The position numbers and the translations under genes were made by a program. This document shows, piece after piece, positions 1 to 11,420 of a stretch of DNA of 64,000 bases (its first letter is position 1; every line of letters starts with the position of its first letter). This DNA comes from Neostapfia colusana (Eukaryota; Streptophyta; Magnoliopsida; Poales; Poaceae), in contig JASWHV010000016.1 in assembly GCA_030760725.1 (NCBI GenBank), forward strand, positions 46,697,227 through 46,761,226. Reading direction: 5' to 3'. The notes beneath the pieces are model-generated. The model saw only the letters and a program-made list of their open reading frames with translations. It did no database searches and was not told the origin of the DNA.

Positions 1-816
1 TTCGGCCAGAGGTTTTGGGTTCTACCAAGGGAAGAGAAGAGTCCTAATCTGATCGGATCCCGAATAAGAGTCTTACTCAGATCTTTGTTGGATCCTAACG
101 TCTCATCTTTGGTAATCATCGTGGATTTTAGATCGGTTTCTTTTGCGTACCGGTGTCTTTACGCGTAACAGCCGCTCCAGAACTCGTTACCTCCGTGACG
201 ATGAGCTCCGGAAGCTCCACATGTCCTCCGGGCCTGGTATCTCCTCGACCGCAGAGACGAGCTCTGGTTGTGCCGCGTGTCAACCGATCGAGAGCTCCCT
301 CTTCTTCGGAGGTGAGCTCCGTGCACGCCACGTGTTGGCACCGGTCTTCCTCTTCTTCTTTCCTCAGGGACGTGCCCCGCGGTCGACACGTGTTTGATAG
401 ATCCGGACTTCTCTGAGATGAGCTCCGAGATTGACACGTATCCCGCGCAACTGGTCCTCTGATTTCCGCGAGGAATAGCTCCGAGGATGACACGTGTCCT
501 GCAGAAATGCTTTTGCTTCTTCCGTAGAGGCTAGCTCCGTGGGCAACACATGTCCCACAGGATCGGACCTCTCCCCTTTTGCGGAGACGAGCCCCGAGCC
601 TGCCACGTAGCCAGCTTGGCGGCGGCCTCTCCCCACTTCGCAGGGATGAGCTCCGATCACGCCACGTGGCCTGCTGGCCGCGGAAGTTGCCTTCGGCGCT
701 CTCTGAGGCTTTATTGGCTATTCTTTTGATAATTCTCTCTGTTCCTGTTTTTCATTAAAATGGTTCCTTTTCATAGGACACGAACATATGCTGACACCCG
801 AGGTGAGGGTGTCACA
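1..816 (-). mobile_element. Element F: 5' part of a B-type Tekay LTR, interrupting copia H
   Basis: Read on the minus strand, the segment starts with TGTGACACCC at 816 and runs off the window at position 1. It follows the B-type LTR at 50962 onward: a GC-rich repeat array, then the segment that precedes the TATA box. The plus-strand sequence just right of 816 is in-frame copia reverse transcriptase, so 816 is an insertion joint. The expected 5-bp target duplication is CACCT (817-821); its partner lies outside the window. Whether F is a solo LTR or a full element cannot be seen. Confidence 0.8.
185..690 (-). repeat. LTR minisatellite of element F
   Basis: Diverged tandem units of about 50 bp, each with a CACGTG-like box (for example ACACGTGTC or CCACGTGGC) and a GAGCTC-containing segment. 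They are the minus-strand counterpart of the arrays at 42926-43590 and 51111-51900. Overlapping open frames here come from GC-rich repetition and are not considered genes. Confidence 0.7.
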
Positions 817-818
817 CA

Positions 819-2246
819 CCTCAAGGTCACACATTAATTGGAACTAAATGGGTATTTAAAAATAAGCAAAGTGAGGATGGGGTTGTGGTTAGGAATAAAG
901 CTAGGTTGGTTGCTCAAGGTTTCACTCAAATTGAAGGTCTAGATTTTGATGAAACATTTGCTCCTGTTGCTAGATTAGAAGCTATAAGAATTTTATTAGC
1001 ATTTGCTGCATCTAAAGGTTTCAAGTTATATCAAATGGATGTTAAAAGTGCTTTTCTTAAGGGCTACATAGAGGAGGAGGTTTATGTTAAGCAGCCACCG
1101 GGTTTTGAAAATCCAAATTTTCCTAATCATGTTTACAAACTGTCCAAAGCCTTGTACGGTCTAAAACAAGCCCCTAGAGCATGGTATGATAGGTTAAAAA
1201 CATTCTTACTTGAAAAGGGGTTTACCATGGGCAAGGTTGATAAAACTCTTTTTGTACTTAAGCATGGCAATGACTCATTATTCGTTCAAGTGTATGTGGA
1301 TGATATTATCTTTGGTTGTGCTTCTCATGATCTCGTGTCCAAGTTTTCAGCTATGATGAGTTCAGAATTTGAGATGAGTATGATGGGAGAACTCACATAC
1401 TTTTTGGGGCTGCAAATCAAGCTAACAAAAGAAGGAACTTTTGTGCATCAAACTAAGTATACAAACGACCTTCTTAAGCGCTTCAACATGGACAAATGCA
1501 AGCCTCTTCAGACACCAATGGGAACAGCAACAATACTTGAACTTGACGAAGATGGTGACCCGATCGATAAAAAAGAATACAGAAGTATGATTGGATCACT
1601 TTTGTATCTCACGGCGTCAAGACCGGACATACAATTCAGCGTATGTCTTTGTGCACGTTTTCAAGCTTCTCCACGTGCTTCACATCGCCAAGCCATCAAA
1701 AGGATTCTCAGGTACCTACATGGAACTCAAGAATTTGGCATTTTTCTTCCTTCTTCCTCAACCGTTTCTTTGAAAGCTTTTTTGGATGCTGATTTTGGGA
1801 GTTGTAGGATTGATAGGAAAAGTACTTCGGGTGCTTGTCATTTTCTTGGTAATTCGCTTGTTGCTTGGTCCTCTAGAAAACAAAGTTCAGTTGCACAATC
1901 CACGGCCGAATCTGAATATGTAGCTGCGGCTAGCGCTTGCTCACAAATTCTTTGGATTGTTCAAACACTTAAGGACTATGGGGTTGATTTAGATAGTGTT
2001 CCACTGTTTTGTGATAACACTAGTGCAATTTGTATTGCTAAAAACCCCGTGAAAAACTCTAGAACTAAGCACATTGACATTAGGTATCACTTTCTTCGTG
2101 ATAATGTTGAAAAAGGAAACATTATGCTTCACCATGTCGATACCGAACAACAATTGGCTGATATTTTTACAAAACCTTTGGATTTCACTCGTTTTTGTTT
2201 CATTCGTAGTGAAATAGGGGTTATGCATCCTCATGGCTTAAATTGA
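819..2246 (+). CDS. Copia H pol fragment: reverse transcriptase and RNase H
   Basis: Open from the F joint to a TGA at 2244-2246, 476 codons including stop. The frame reads through I-G-T-K-W-V-F, the standard entry to the Ty1-copia RT domain. It continues with KARLVAQGF, FAPVARLEAIR, MDVKSAFLKG, YGLKQAPRAWY, the catalytic YVDDIIFG, then RNase H with the STSGACHFLG region, STAESEYVAAA, KHIDIRYHFLRD and a terminal DIFTKPL. In the family this enzyme copies element RNA into cDNA inside virus-like particles. No stop or frameshift is visible in this part. Gag, protease and integrase are absent because F interrupts the gene, so the copy cannot act alone. The ATG-less start reflects interruption, not a true N terminus. 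Family assignment is firm; the SIRE/Maximus label rests on the long 3' region and LTR style. Confidence 0.9.
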   Translation, partial: PQGHTLIGTKWVFKNKQSEDGVVVRNKARLVAQGFTQIEGLDFDETFAPVARLEAIRILLAFAASKGFKLYQMDVKSAFLKGYIEEEVYVKQPPGFENPNFPNHVYKLSKALYGLKQAPRAWYDRLKTFLLEKGFTMGKVDKTLFVLKHGNDSLFVQVYVDDIIFGCASHDLVSKFSAMMSSEFEMSMMGELTYFLGLQIKLTKEGTFVHQTKYTNDLLKRFNMDKCKPLQTPMGTATILELDEDGDPIDKKEYRSMIGSLLYLTASRPDIQFSVCLCARFQASPRASHRQAIKRILRYLHGTQEFGIFLPSSSTVSLKAFLDADFGSCRIDRKSTSGACHFLGNSLVAWSSRKQSSVAQSTAESEYVAAASACSQILWIVQTLKDYGVDLDSVPLFCDNTSAICIAKNPVKNSRTKHIDIRYHFLRDNVEKGNIMLHHVDTEQQLADIFTKPLDFTRFCFIRSEIGVMHPHGLN

Positions 2247-3230
2247 GGGGGAGTTTTTGAAACTTTGAAAGTCTATGTGTGAATCTGAAACTAAAATAAT
2301 ATGAGCATAGTATTTCATACATATATGACTTTGTGATTCCTTTTACAGGCTGAAAGTTCTTACTACATTACTCATGTTATACATTTTGTAGTTTTTGCCA
2401 TGACTAGTAATTGGAATAATTACTTACACTAAATCTGGTCATGATCGAACTTTCTTGTTGTTTTGAACTTGTTGCGTGCTCACAAGTGCTTTTAATCATA
2501 AAAAATTAATCAAGTGATCAGCTCACATGTTGAGTTTTCAAATAAAAAAATGAGAAAAGATCAAGAGAATATGCATGCATCGCACTTCTTCTTTTGAGAT
2601 TGCTTATCATTGCACTAACATATGAACTTGGAAGGAATTGTGTATGACCAAAACCATGTCCTTAAGCTTCTGATTGTCAAATGACATAGTCTTGGCTTGG
2701 TTGGTTAGAATAAGGCTCATGCGGCATATAATCTCTTGCAAATATCATATGATCAACTTTGTGCCTTAAATGATTATGAATAATAAAAATGCAGCAACAA
2801 GTGTCATGTTTTCAGGTTTTGAAATAGTTGAGTAAGGGAGATCATGACTTGCTTAAACTGAAAAATACATTTGATCTCTAGCATGGCTTACACTACTTTA
2901 TGTATCTCATTGATGTGATAGTGTAAGTAACCTGATAGTATGACTTGGATGAGCTTTGTTTTGTATGTATATGTTATAATATGCTCATAACATTTAAAAA
3001 TTTCTCTTTTGAACCTTGCTGAATACATTGTCAAAGGGGGAGAAATATGTATAAGGAGAGATTTTTTTACACTTTGCATATGTTATACACTTTCTTTCTT
3101 CCCTGATTTTAAAAAATGGGGAGAAATTAATAAAGGGGGAGTAATGAGTTTTCAAAGCTTTTCAAAACTTTTCATAAGCCAATGTTCGGATTTTAATTGG
3201 TGTTGCCAATGCATTCATCAAGTGGGAGAT
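2247..3230 (+). other. Copia H non-coding region between pol and 3' LTR
   Basis: AT-rich, with no convincing ORF. It begins with a GAGGGGGAG purine tract right after the pol stop and has further GGGGGAG tracts near 3036 and 3135. It ends with AAGTGGGAGA at 3221-3230, the likely polypurine tract that primes plus-strand synthesis at the LTR start. SIRE-type elements often carry a long region here that sometimes encodes an env-like protein. None is recognisable. Confidence 0.7.
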
Positions 3231-4851
3231 TGTGAGACCTATGTGTGCTGAATACATTGGCAATTAGGATAAAAGTTAGCATTAACATTCAAAGTTTTGA
3301 ATATTGCCAAAACATTCTTCTGTGGCAAGGTCCAACAAGTTCTTTGTTAGGTCCGCCAAGTGTTGGCAAGGTCCGACGCAAGGTCCGGAGAGCTCCTGCA
3401 AGGTCCGGAGAGCTTCTGTGAGGTCCGGAGCTTGTTTTTAGGGAGCTCCCGTGAAGTTCAACTCGTAGAACTGCAGCGTCTTGTTTTTGCTTTTAACTCG
3501 CAATGTTTCAAACTTGTGTTTATGGGATGGTTTGCTTAGTATTAATTTGCTAAGTTTTTTGTGTGTTTTGGTGGTTATGGCTGTTATCATTTGATATGGT
3601 TTGCAACATGCTTATGTGACGTGCTCATGTAAGGTGTTGTGGTTTTCGAACTAACGTGAGTCAAGTCGAGGACTTGTGCTCGGAAGAATTGGTTGTTTAT
3701 TCATGTGCAGGTGTTGCTTGAGTTCAAGACATGGCTGGTGACGGGATCCTTGGACTAGTCTCAGGGAGGAGATGAGGTTCCAACAACCAAGTTCGGGAGG
3801 AGCTGTGGTTGAGTTGATCGGGAGGTCGCGCAGCATGTTTGGATCAAGGGCAGTGCATATGAAGGTTGCGTGTACGTCGTTGGAAGGTGTTTGCACGTGT
3901 GCAAGGAGTGCATGGACGTGGCAACATTGTTCCAAGGCGTGATGAAGAAAAGTGGATGTAAAGAATTGGTCGTAAAGGTCCAACCGACTAGGTTATGGAC
4001 TCAGGCTGCGGCTGAGTCGTGTTTGACTCAAATATGGAAAGTTTTGAGTTGGTTATGATAGGATTTCGTGTGGGTCACGAATTTGAGTTGTTTTAGGAAT
4101 GTTTGGGACGTTCCTAAGGTGTTTGGAAGTCTTAAGATTGCTTTTATCTGCGTATAGAAGAGTCTTGAGCAGTATTGGAAAGTTACAGTTTGAATACAAG
4201 TAGGAGTAGGAGTCCTAGTTTGAATTGGATTGGCCATAGAACTTTATATAAGCAAGGGAACCCAGAGCTCGTGGTGCACGACTTTGGGCTGTTCCTCTTG
4301 TGTTTCTATTGAATAAAGTTCATAGTTTCGAGGAGCTTTTGTGCCTTGTTCGTCCGACTTGTTTTTCGTCAAGTCTTTCTCGCCGAGTTTCTGGACAGAC
4401 CGACGTTGCTTCGGTGTTTCGTTCAAAACTCGAGGTTTACAGATCCGATTGATGTGATTCTTTTTGGGTTGTCTTCACAACTCAATTATCTATCATGTGT
4501 GAAATTTTCACGAGCTTCGGATCTGTAGTTTTTGAGATACACGAGTTTCTTTGCAGCGTTGCAGATCTGTTTTATATCGGGTAGAACACATTGATCTTCG
4601 TTTAATGTTTTGATCGTATCTCAAGTTTTACTTCGTGTTTTCAAGTGATTCTTGTTGCATTAGATCCGTGACTTGATTCTCTACCTCTCTACTTGATTTG
4701 TCATGGTTGAACACGTTTGAAAACACTTGCACACACGGTTTATTTAACCGATTGATTTTTTGCTGAGGGGTTTTTGTTGTTTCCGCTGCGAAAAGTTTTA
4801 ATCTACCATTCACCCCCTCTGGTAGCTTTTCACGTGCTCTTCGATCCTACA
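3231..4851 (+). repeat. 3' LTR of copia H (1621 bp)
   Basis: Starts TGTGAGACC directly after the purine tract and ends CGATCCTACA, giving the TG...CA termini of an LTR. The segment ATTCACCCCCTC just before the end is typical of the LTR end in this copia group. Between 3360 and 3440 is a short tandem of about 25 bp built on AAGGTCCGGAGAGCT. The other LTR lies outside the window, so age cannot be estimated. Confidence 0.8.
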
Positions 4852-4965
4852 TTATGGTTCTACAAGGTCTTGTGGAGTAACCATACTGCTGATGAGGCGA
4901 CATGGGAAAGCGAGGATTATCTACGAACGTATTATCCGGACTTGCTATCATCCTATACCCGGTAA
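4852..4965 (+). pseudogene. Element G pol C terminus: chromodomain fragment
   Basis: In frame from the copia joint to TAA at 4963-4965. It encodes a piece ending a chromodomain, with YKVLWSNHTADEATWE followed by a short tail. The W-x-x-x-x-x-x-x-E-A-T-W-E signature matches the C-terminal chromodomains of elements A and B. In chromoviruses this domain follows integrase and helps direct insertion to chromatin. All upstream domains lie beyond copia H, outside the window. Confidence 0.85.
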
Positions 4966-5017
4966 AGTTTTTCCCCACTTTACTTTTCCTTTGGAATCTC
5001 GGGACGAGATTCTTTTT

Positions 5018-5030
5018 AAGGGGGGAGGGA
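5018..5030 (+). promoter_or_regulatory. Polypurine tract of element G
   Basis: AAGGGGGGAGGGA lies immediately 5' of the LTR start TGTAAAATCC. In LTR retrotransposons this RNA segment resists RNase H and primes plus-strand DNA. Confidence 0.85.
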
Positions 5031-8000
5031 TGTAAAATCCCCAAAAGTGGTAGCAAGAAAAATCCTGCTCATGTACACTTATGGAAAATGAGGGGAATTA
5101 AAACTTTGGATTATAATTGGGTGAGTTCAAAGTGAGGGTTTAGACTTCCCAAAACTTCCAAACATAGAGATCTAAATGCACACCTTGGATCTTCATAGTC
5201 CAAATATTCAACCTTCCAAATTTCAGCTCATTTGGAGGAGTTTTAATATTTGTTTGGGATTAAAAGGAGGAGCCCTTCAATCTGAATTTCAAATTCAGTT
5301 TCAAATACCAATTCCTCCAATTTGCAGATTTGGTTCCACAAATATGTTCTCCACCTTTGAATGAGCAGCCATGCCAAAAATTGGAAACTTTGGAGCTGAT
5401 TTGCTATGTTTTTGGGACAATACAAATGGAGAATTCAAACTCCATTTCAAATTCAAATGATCAAACACAATTCAAATTCTACACCAGAATTCAAACCATT
5501 TGAATTCAGAAAATTCAAACCTTAACTTTGGAGTGAAGTAAGGCCTTTAATGTTGAGTTGCTGGGGTAAAAATATCAGTGGTAATTGGATAACAATTTGA
5601 CATTGTGGGACCCACATGTCAGCCACACAATTTCCTTTTTCCACTCTGTGTTTTACCTCGGCTGTTCACCGTGCGCCACCGAGCTGCGCTGCTTCCACTG
5701 AGCAGCTTGCAGAGGCTTGCTCCTGAAGGCAACTCGTACGTGGGTGATAAAACAGCAGTGCAGTCTCCTTTCTCTTCTCTGCCTTCAACCGGAGCCTCCT
5801 CAGCCCCAGCTCTCGAGCGTCCAGCGAAGGAAACACACGAGCTCCCTCTGTGCTCGTGCTTCAGCAGCCTCCAGCCCCTCCCAGCAGTGGTTGATCGCCC
5901 CAGGAGCTGCGCCAGCGACCCCTCAACGTGTTCCCCCACTCCTCAGCTCATCCCAGAGCTCCCCTCGCAGTGCCTAACCTGTTTATCACCGGGAGGAAAC
6001 AGAGCATGTCGCCCCTCACTGCTCCTCGAGTTCCAGCCGCTCCAACGCCTCTACTGCACGTCCAGCACCTCCCTAAGGTGCGCCAAGGTGTGTAGATCAT
6101 GCTACCGCAGTCCCCTTGCCCTTCCCCATCACTGTCTCGCCGGAATTTAGGTTTTGGCGCCGGTACACGTGAAGAACCGACCCACACCAAAACTGGAAAT
6201 TCGTCCAACGTGGTTGATCATCGGTTCTACAATTCAAGCCACAGAAACTAGTGACCCAAGCACCCTACCACGCCAAAGCACACATCAAACCGTCCACCAC
6301 AGGCCCCGGGCGACGAGAAATCGCCGGCGGCGGCAAAAACGGGTCGGTCCTCCGGTGAACCCCATGTTCCGACCATTTTCTGCAAGGTTTAGCCTGCGTT
6401 CCATGTTCCCCGATCATTGGTGATGCTTTAGGGCAAGGTAGCTCGCCGGGAGAAGCTTCGGACGCGCCAGAACGCGTTGATGCCGAGCTCTCGAGCTGCT
6501 CCACCGGTGCCGGCCTGTTTTCGGCCGTTTTCATGCGTGGAAACCTTGCCCGGCAGCTGCGCCATGTTCTCAGGAGCATGTAGGGTGAAACCGGAGCTAA
6601 TTTGGTGGAGAAATGAGGGAGAACGAGCCATGCCATGATTTGAGCTAGTGTGCACGCGCGTCTCTGGCGGGAGGTTGAAGAAGGACCTGACGAGTGGGCC
6701 CCCCTGTTAAGTCTTTGTGTAGGTTGCAAACAGAGAGCTAGTCAAGTTTCAAAAATCCATAACTTTGTGTAGACGGCTCCAAAAAGGGTGAGACAAATTT
6801 TGTTTGAATCCTTAGGAGGAGTAATTCACAGAGTAACAAATTGCATGCTATGAAAATACCCAGGAATTTCTGTAGAATTGTTTTTAGTAAATCCTTTAGG
6901 GATTTATTACAGGAGCAATTCTTTGTGAAATATTCCAAAATTTGGGCATCTAGACCTTTTCATAGTGCCTGACCTCCAGTAAAAATTTTAGGATTTTTGA
7001 AGCTTATTTAGAGGGCTTAATCAGGAGGTTATCCCAGGATTAAATAAATTAGCTAAAAATCATAGGATTGATTTCCAGAAAATGGTTCGACCTTCATACC
7101 TCCATAACTTTCTGTAGGGATGTCCAAAATTTGTGAAACAAATTTTGTTGGGTTTATCTCAGTCAGTAATTTGCATAAATGCAAAGAAATTGATCTGAAG
7201 ATCTCTGGATATTCTCCAAGATTCATCAAAGTTAAATCTTTGGGAATTTAGTCCAGAATAATCTCTGTTATGGAATTTCTTCAAATTTGGCCAGGAAGTT
7301 CCTCATGACATTACTGATCTCCAGTAAAAATTTGAGCTTCATTGGAGTTTATTTGCTAGGTCAAATTACCTTCCAAAGTTCAGCATTTATTTGGAAATTC
7401 AAATTTAAACAGAAACTTTTCAGAACTCCTGTCCAACTTCAAAAATTCACATCTCTCTGATGGTAGCTCCAAAAATGGTGAAACAAATTTTGTTAGAACC
7501 ATGGAGACTTACCCTAATCAGATCTTCCACCATTAGCTATGTCAAAGCTCCTAAATTGGGCTCAAAATTCAGAGAAGCATTGTACTTGTAGGAATTTTAA
7601 AGACTACATTGTGCAATGACATGTCTCCAAATTTGGCTCAAATCATCCTTAGAGAGTCTAGTATCCACTGTAAAATTCCCAAAGCCAATTAAGGATTTTA
7701 AATAGCAGTAGCTATGAATAGAAGTTCAATTATTATAACTCCTTAATATTTATACATATTTTGTTACATTTCATTTAGTGACCGAAGTTGAGGATACGCC
7801 GGAGCCTTTGGACGTCCTGCCACCAGAATCTAACTTCCCGTTTAACTCGCAACCAGGCAAGCCCCGGTTTGCACTTAAGTACCTTTTTTAAAGCTTTTCA
7901 TTTGTATAACTTATGTCTAGGTTGAATGTTTGCATTAGAGTTAGGGTGATTGAAACCCCACTTGCATAGCCTTTTTAAATCCTATGGAGGGTTGGGTAGT

Positions 8001-9291
8001 TTACAAACTCGATGAGTAGAGAATGCCATGCTAATGTATAGGATCTCGGTAGAAGTCGAGTGGTGGGAAGCTACTCGCGAGATAGTATTTATCACACGGA
8101 ATGAGAAGAGGTAGAAAATGGCTTGATTTATGAAAATGAGACCCAGCAGGGGGATAGGATGCAGTGAGCAGAGGTCTCACGTGCTTATCCCTGTTGGTGT
8201 CGGTTGAGGACCGTCCGTGTGCGGCCCTGCTGGACAAGTATCGAACAGTACCGGATGCATACTGGCATATGGGAACCAGGAAACCGATGTAATTCGTTAA
8301 CCTGGGTGCCGAGGCTTACCCAACCGTATATAGGAGTGGGTTGAGGGTAGCAAGGTGTAAATCTGCCGGTGGGCACAGTCACGCTCCACACGGGGACCTC
8401 CTGCCCGTTACGGATGGACCGGTTCGGCATTTGGGTTGCCTTTGAAAGGTTGTCGCATACAACAGAGTAGGAAGGGGTGTGGAATCACGCTTCTGAAAGT
8501 GGGTGTATGTGACGTGTTATCCGGGTGTGTCTTGATTGCAATCACCGTCCCTCACTGTTATTTGAGTACCCGCTTGTTCACTGCGCCGTGACGTAGTAAG
8601 AAGTGAAATAAGCCAACTGAAAATGCTGTATTGATCTATTAATGTCTTGAATACCTTGAGTGTTGTAGTTATAGAGCTAATTAAGTTTATATTCCACTTT
8701 GGGCATCACCACATCTGAGGAAAGCGTTTCTTGTTTGATTGTGGACTTCCGATGTGAGGGCTGCCTAAGGCACATGAATCTGCTGCTATAAAACTGAAAG
8801 TAAGGATGAACTTATAGGCGTATATTTATTGCAAAGTCCTTTCCTACCTTACACATTCCTTGCACGTAGAGTTCCACGCTTAGGCTAGACGGTTAAGCCT
8901 TGCTGAGCCTTCGTGCTCACGGTTGCAATATTTGAGCTGTGTGTGCAGGTGAGAGTTATGAGGAAGGTTCCGAGGACGAGACAATGCCCCCGTCGGGGTA
9001 CACGGCCGAGCTAGAGCCCTGCACGCCGCCGTGATTCTCCGGTTCCATGCTGCTAGTGTGTAGCGTCCCAGGGCTGGACGGCTGCACTTTTGCTTAGTTA
9101 GTATTTGAGAGTAGCTATGTATATAACTTCCGCTGTATAATTAAGTTTTTGTAAAAGACTTCCGCTGTTTTATATTAAATAAAAGTTTGTATGTTGTTCT
9201 TTATTCTTTTCATGTGTGTTGTTGGGTGCCGCATCGCACGGCACCACCCTATGCGATCCTGGAGTGGGTGAACCACGGGGTGGTCCCCACA
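5031..9291 (+). repeat. 3' LTR of element G (4261 bp)
   Basis: Runs from TGTAAAATCCCC to GGTCCCCACA. The first kilobase is rich in AATTCAAAT-like words. A GC-rich segment (5600-6700) holds spurious open frames, followed by a long AT-rich stretch (6750-7770) with no feature I can recognise. The segment 7779-9034 holds two short open exons described separately. The LTR is unusually long even for this clade. Its end is inferred from the CA terminus and the joint with LTR A'', since no second copy is present. Confidence 0.75.
7779..9034 (+). other. LTR-embedded spliced mini-ORF, element G copy
   Basis: Two open segments with matching splice signals. Exon a (7779-7856) follows CATTTAG and ends before a GC donor, CCAG|GCAAGC. 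Exon b (8949-9034) follows TGTGCAG and ends in TGA. Both boundaries are phase 1, so joining keeps one frame. Exon a codes an acidic Pro-rich peptide starting TEVEDTPEPL; exon b starts GESYEEGSEDE. The same layout recurs in A-, B-, C- and E-type LTRs although the DNA is otherwise diverged. No in-frame AUG was found upstream in the LTR. Function is unknown; coding is inferred from cross-family conservation. Confidence 0.5.
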
Positions 9292-10609
9292 CTAGGAAGT
9301 TTCCCTAGAATTGCATTATCTTGTTTCCTTGTAGCTTGGGTTGGGGTTTATTTGATTTTATCATTTCTTTACATACTTATGCTTAGCCATTCTTAGAATG
9401 GGACAAGTGGGATATGAGATCATCAACTTATTTACCTTACTATTGAATGAGATATTATGAGTTATGTAGAGGTAGGGATCGAGGCAAGTTGGATGATTTG
9501 ATTGGTGCTGTGTACACGAGACTCGGGTTTTTGTTTAGTACTTCCCTGGATCCTAAGAACCGGTTCATGGAGCATGTACCCTGGCTTTACCGTGCCAACC
9601 ACATGCTGAGATGGGGCAGCTTGGCCAATTAATTAGGTGTATCCCCGGCGTAGTATGGGTGTTTTGGATGGTGCGGGGAATAGGTGTCAGCTAGACTACC
9701 ATATGAACCGCAAGGCTCAAGAGGGGGCCACTGCAGCGGGTTTGGAGCCTCTTGTATGCTGTTAGGGGTGAAACCTCAGTGGGCCCACACTCGTCGGGAA
9801 TCCCTTTGTAAAGGCCTCGTAGTGATCTCCTGGCTACACACCTGGGAAGTGTGAATGTGGATCGCAGCCACTGGCATAATGGAGGTTCTTTTAGTCCACC
9901 CGGCAACGGGGGATGAAATCACTACATGTGGGTACAGTGGTGCAAACTCTGCAGAGTCAAAACTGTCATGACAGCCGTGCTCACGGTCAAGAGCGGCTTG
10001 GACTTATTCATGATTAGAGGATGATGGATTGGGAAGTTGTGGATGTTAAGCGGGAAGCTTAACATTGGAGATGAGACTATGTTTACTTGATTTTGATGAT
10101 GGGTTGGGAGATTGGGACCATTTCACCTGTGTAGTAATGTAGGTGCTTAATAAGCTAAGGTGATAGGTATTAATTGTGTAGTGCTTAAACCATGAGTTCA
10201 ACCTCTCCTTGCTCTAGCCATGCATGACATAACTTTCCCACACTTGTTGAGTACTAACGGTACTCAAACTTGCATTTTTGTTGGTTTAAATTGCTGCTCA
10301 GGTCAAATGGATGATGTTGTGTTCAATGACCAAGACTTTGGACCCGATGAAGGTTTCTAGGTTCACAGAGTCCGCCGGGCAACGCCTGTGACGAAGCCCA
10401 CAAGATTTATGTTCCGCTGCTGTTTTATTTACATATTATGAACTTATTGTCGTCCATCGAGACGTATGCTATGTAAGACTTATTTATATTCGAACACATG
10501 GCTTGTAATATGATGATGCTTCACTATTTGTCATCACATGTATGAGAAAATGATCCTGGCATACATGTGATATTCACTCGGTTGTTCTTCGGAGAAACCG
10601 AGTGTGACA
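9292..10609 (+). repeat. LTR A'': right part of an A-type LTR
   Basis: Aligns with the last 1.3 kb of the A-type LTR (33714 is the matching end), from CTAGGAAGTTTCCC to the terminus GAGTGTGACA. The left part should lie beyond element G. The sequence after 10609 is not Tekay leader but the 3' region of copia I, so this LTR inserted there. AATAA (10610-10614) is the presumed target duplication. Confidence 0.8.
10302..10360 (+). other. LTR mini-ORF exon b, A'' copy
   Basis: Follows the acceptor GCTGCTCAG and runs 59 nt to TAG. It encodes GQMDDVVFNDQDFGPDEGF once the first base is supplied by exon a, which lies in the lost left part. Compared with the A and solo copies, most differences are synonymous or conservative. 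Confidence 0.45.
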
Positions 10610-11420
10610 AATAATTTTGATGTGAATATCATAATAAGCATAATCATAATATCATCAAGAGTCTCAAGCCTACATAGCAGTTTTAAACATACACCATTAA
10701 TCATAAGCATAACATAGTCATCATTTTACAGCACATGTCCAAAAGCATAATGATAGCATAAGTCTTACAAAAACCCACTTCTTAAACTAGGACGCAAAAA
10801 GAAGAACCTACGACCTAAGACTCCCCCTCAATCTCTCCCCCTTTGGCATCAAGGCACCAAAAAGAAGGAGAGGAGGGATCTACTTGTCGTCGCCGGCCCA
10901 CTCCTCGCAGTCGGTCCTTTCTTCGTCTTCATCATCAGGCTGAGGTGGAGGAAGAGAGAGAACGTGGGAGGAGTTGTGAGGTTGAAGGAGATTAGGTCTA
11001 AGCCGACCCTAGGGTTATGGAATCAAAATATCGGACTAGTCCGTAGTCAAACCGGATTAGTTTGGACTAGCGGACCAAGTGCGGACTAGTCTGCAATGTG
11101 CGGACTAGTCCGGCGTGACCACGGGCTAGTCCGTGGTCCCTTGTACAAAAAAGTACAAAACACTTATATATATGTATTCAATGGTTCCTAATAAGGAATA
11201 GGGGACAAAGACACACATATATCCTTGATGAATATGATCAGTAAACATACAACAATCAAGCTATGACCATAATTCATCAAGATCAAGTAACTAACATAGT
11301 TTTTAGAAAAAAATAGAGAGAGAGATGATTTTTCAACACAATTAACATGATTTTAAGGATGGCATACAGGTATGCAAGTTTTCAAGCCACGTTCCGAGTA
11401 TCAAGGATATTTAGTTCATT
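10610..11420 (-). other. Copia I region after pol
   Basis: Downstream of RNase H on the minus strand. It contains GGGGGAGAGATTGAGGGGGAG near 10830-10850, the usual SIRE purine-tract region, and a cluster of CGGACTAGTCCG-like palindromes at 11020-11140. A short stretch near 10880-10990 is open, but I cannot assign an env-like protein to it. Confidence 0.6.

Larger units (their letters stand above)
817..4851 (+). mobile_element. Copia H: 3' part of a SIRE-like Ty1-copia element
   Basis: Contains the reverse transcriptase/RNase H end of pol, a non-coding stretch with several GGGGGAG purine tracts, and a complete 3' LTR (3231-4851). The 5' part lies left of the window beyond element F. The right end abuts the last codons of a Tekay chromodomain at 4852, so copia H inserted into element G. 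The presumed target duplication is TTATG (4852-4856), whose left partner is not visible. Confidence 0.85.
4852..9291 (+). mobile_element. Element G: 3' end of a Tekay-like Ty3-gypsy element
   Basis: Consists of the last 38 codons of pol, a polypurine tract and a 4.26-kb 3' LTR. The left side is cut by copia H. The right end reads ...CCCCACA and is followed by CTAGG, then A-type LTR sequence. Intact A-type LTRs at 32401 and 41647 read CATGCTAGGAAG, so CTAGG (9292-9296) fits a 5-bp duplication made when G inserted into LTR A''. Confidence 0.8.

Noticed and set aside
810..840. Truncation of copia H at 816
   Set aside because: The reading frame is continuous RT sequence up to the LTR terminus, so this is an insertion joint of element F.
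5605..6150. 181-codon ORF in the G LTR
   Set aside because: GC-rich, Ser/Pro/Leu-rich, overlapping opposite-strand ORFs, and no known domain. It lies in the likely transcribed leader of an LTR.
9285..9300. Illegitimate recombination joint between LTR G and LTR A''
   Set aside because: CTAGG follows the CA terminus of G and is present at the matching place in intact A-type LTRs, which fits insertion with a 5-bp duplication.
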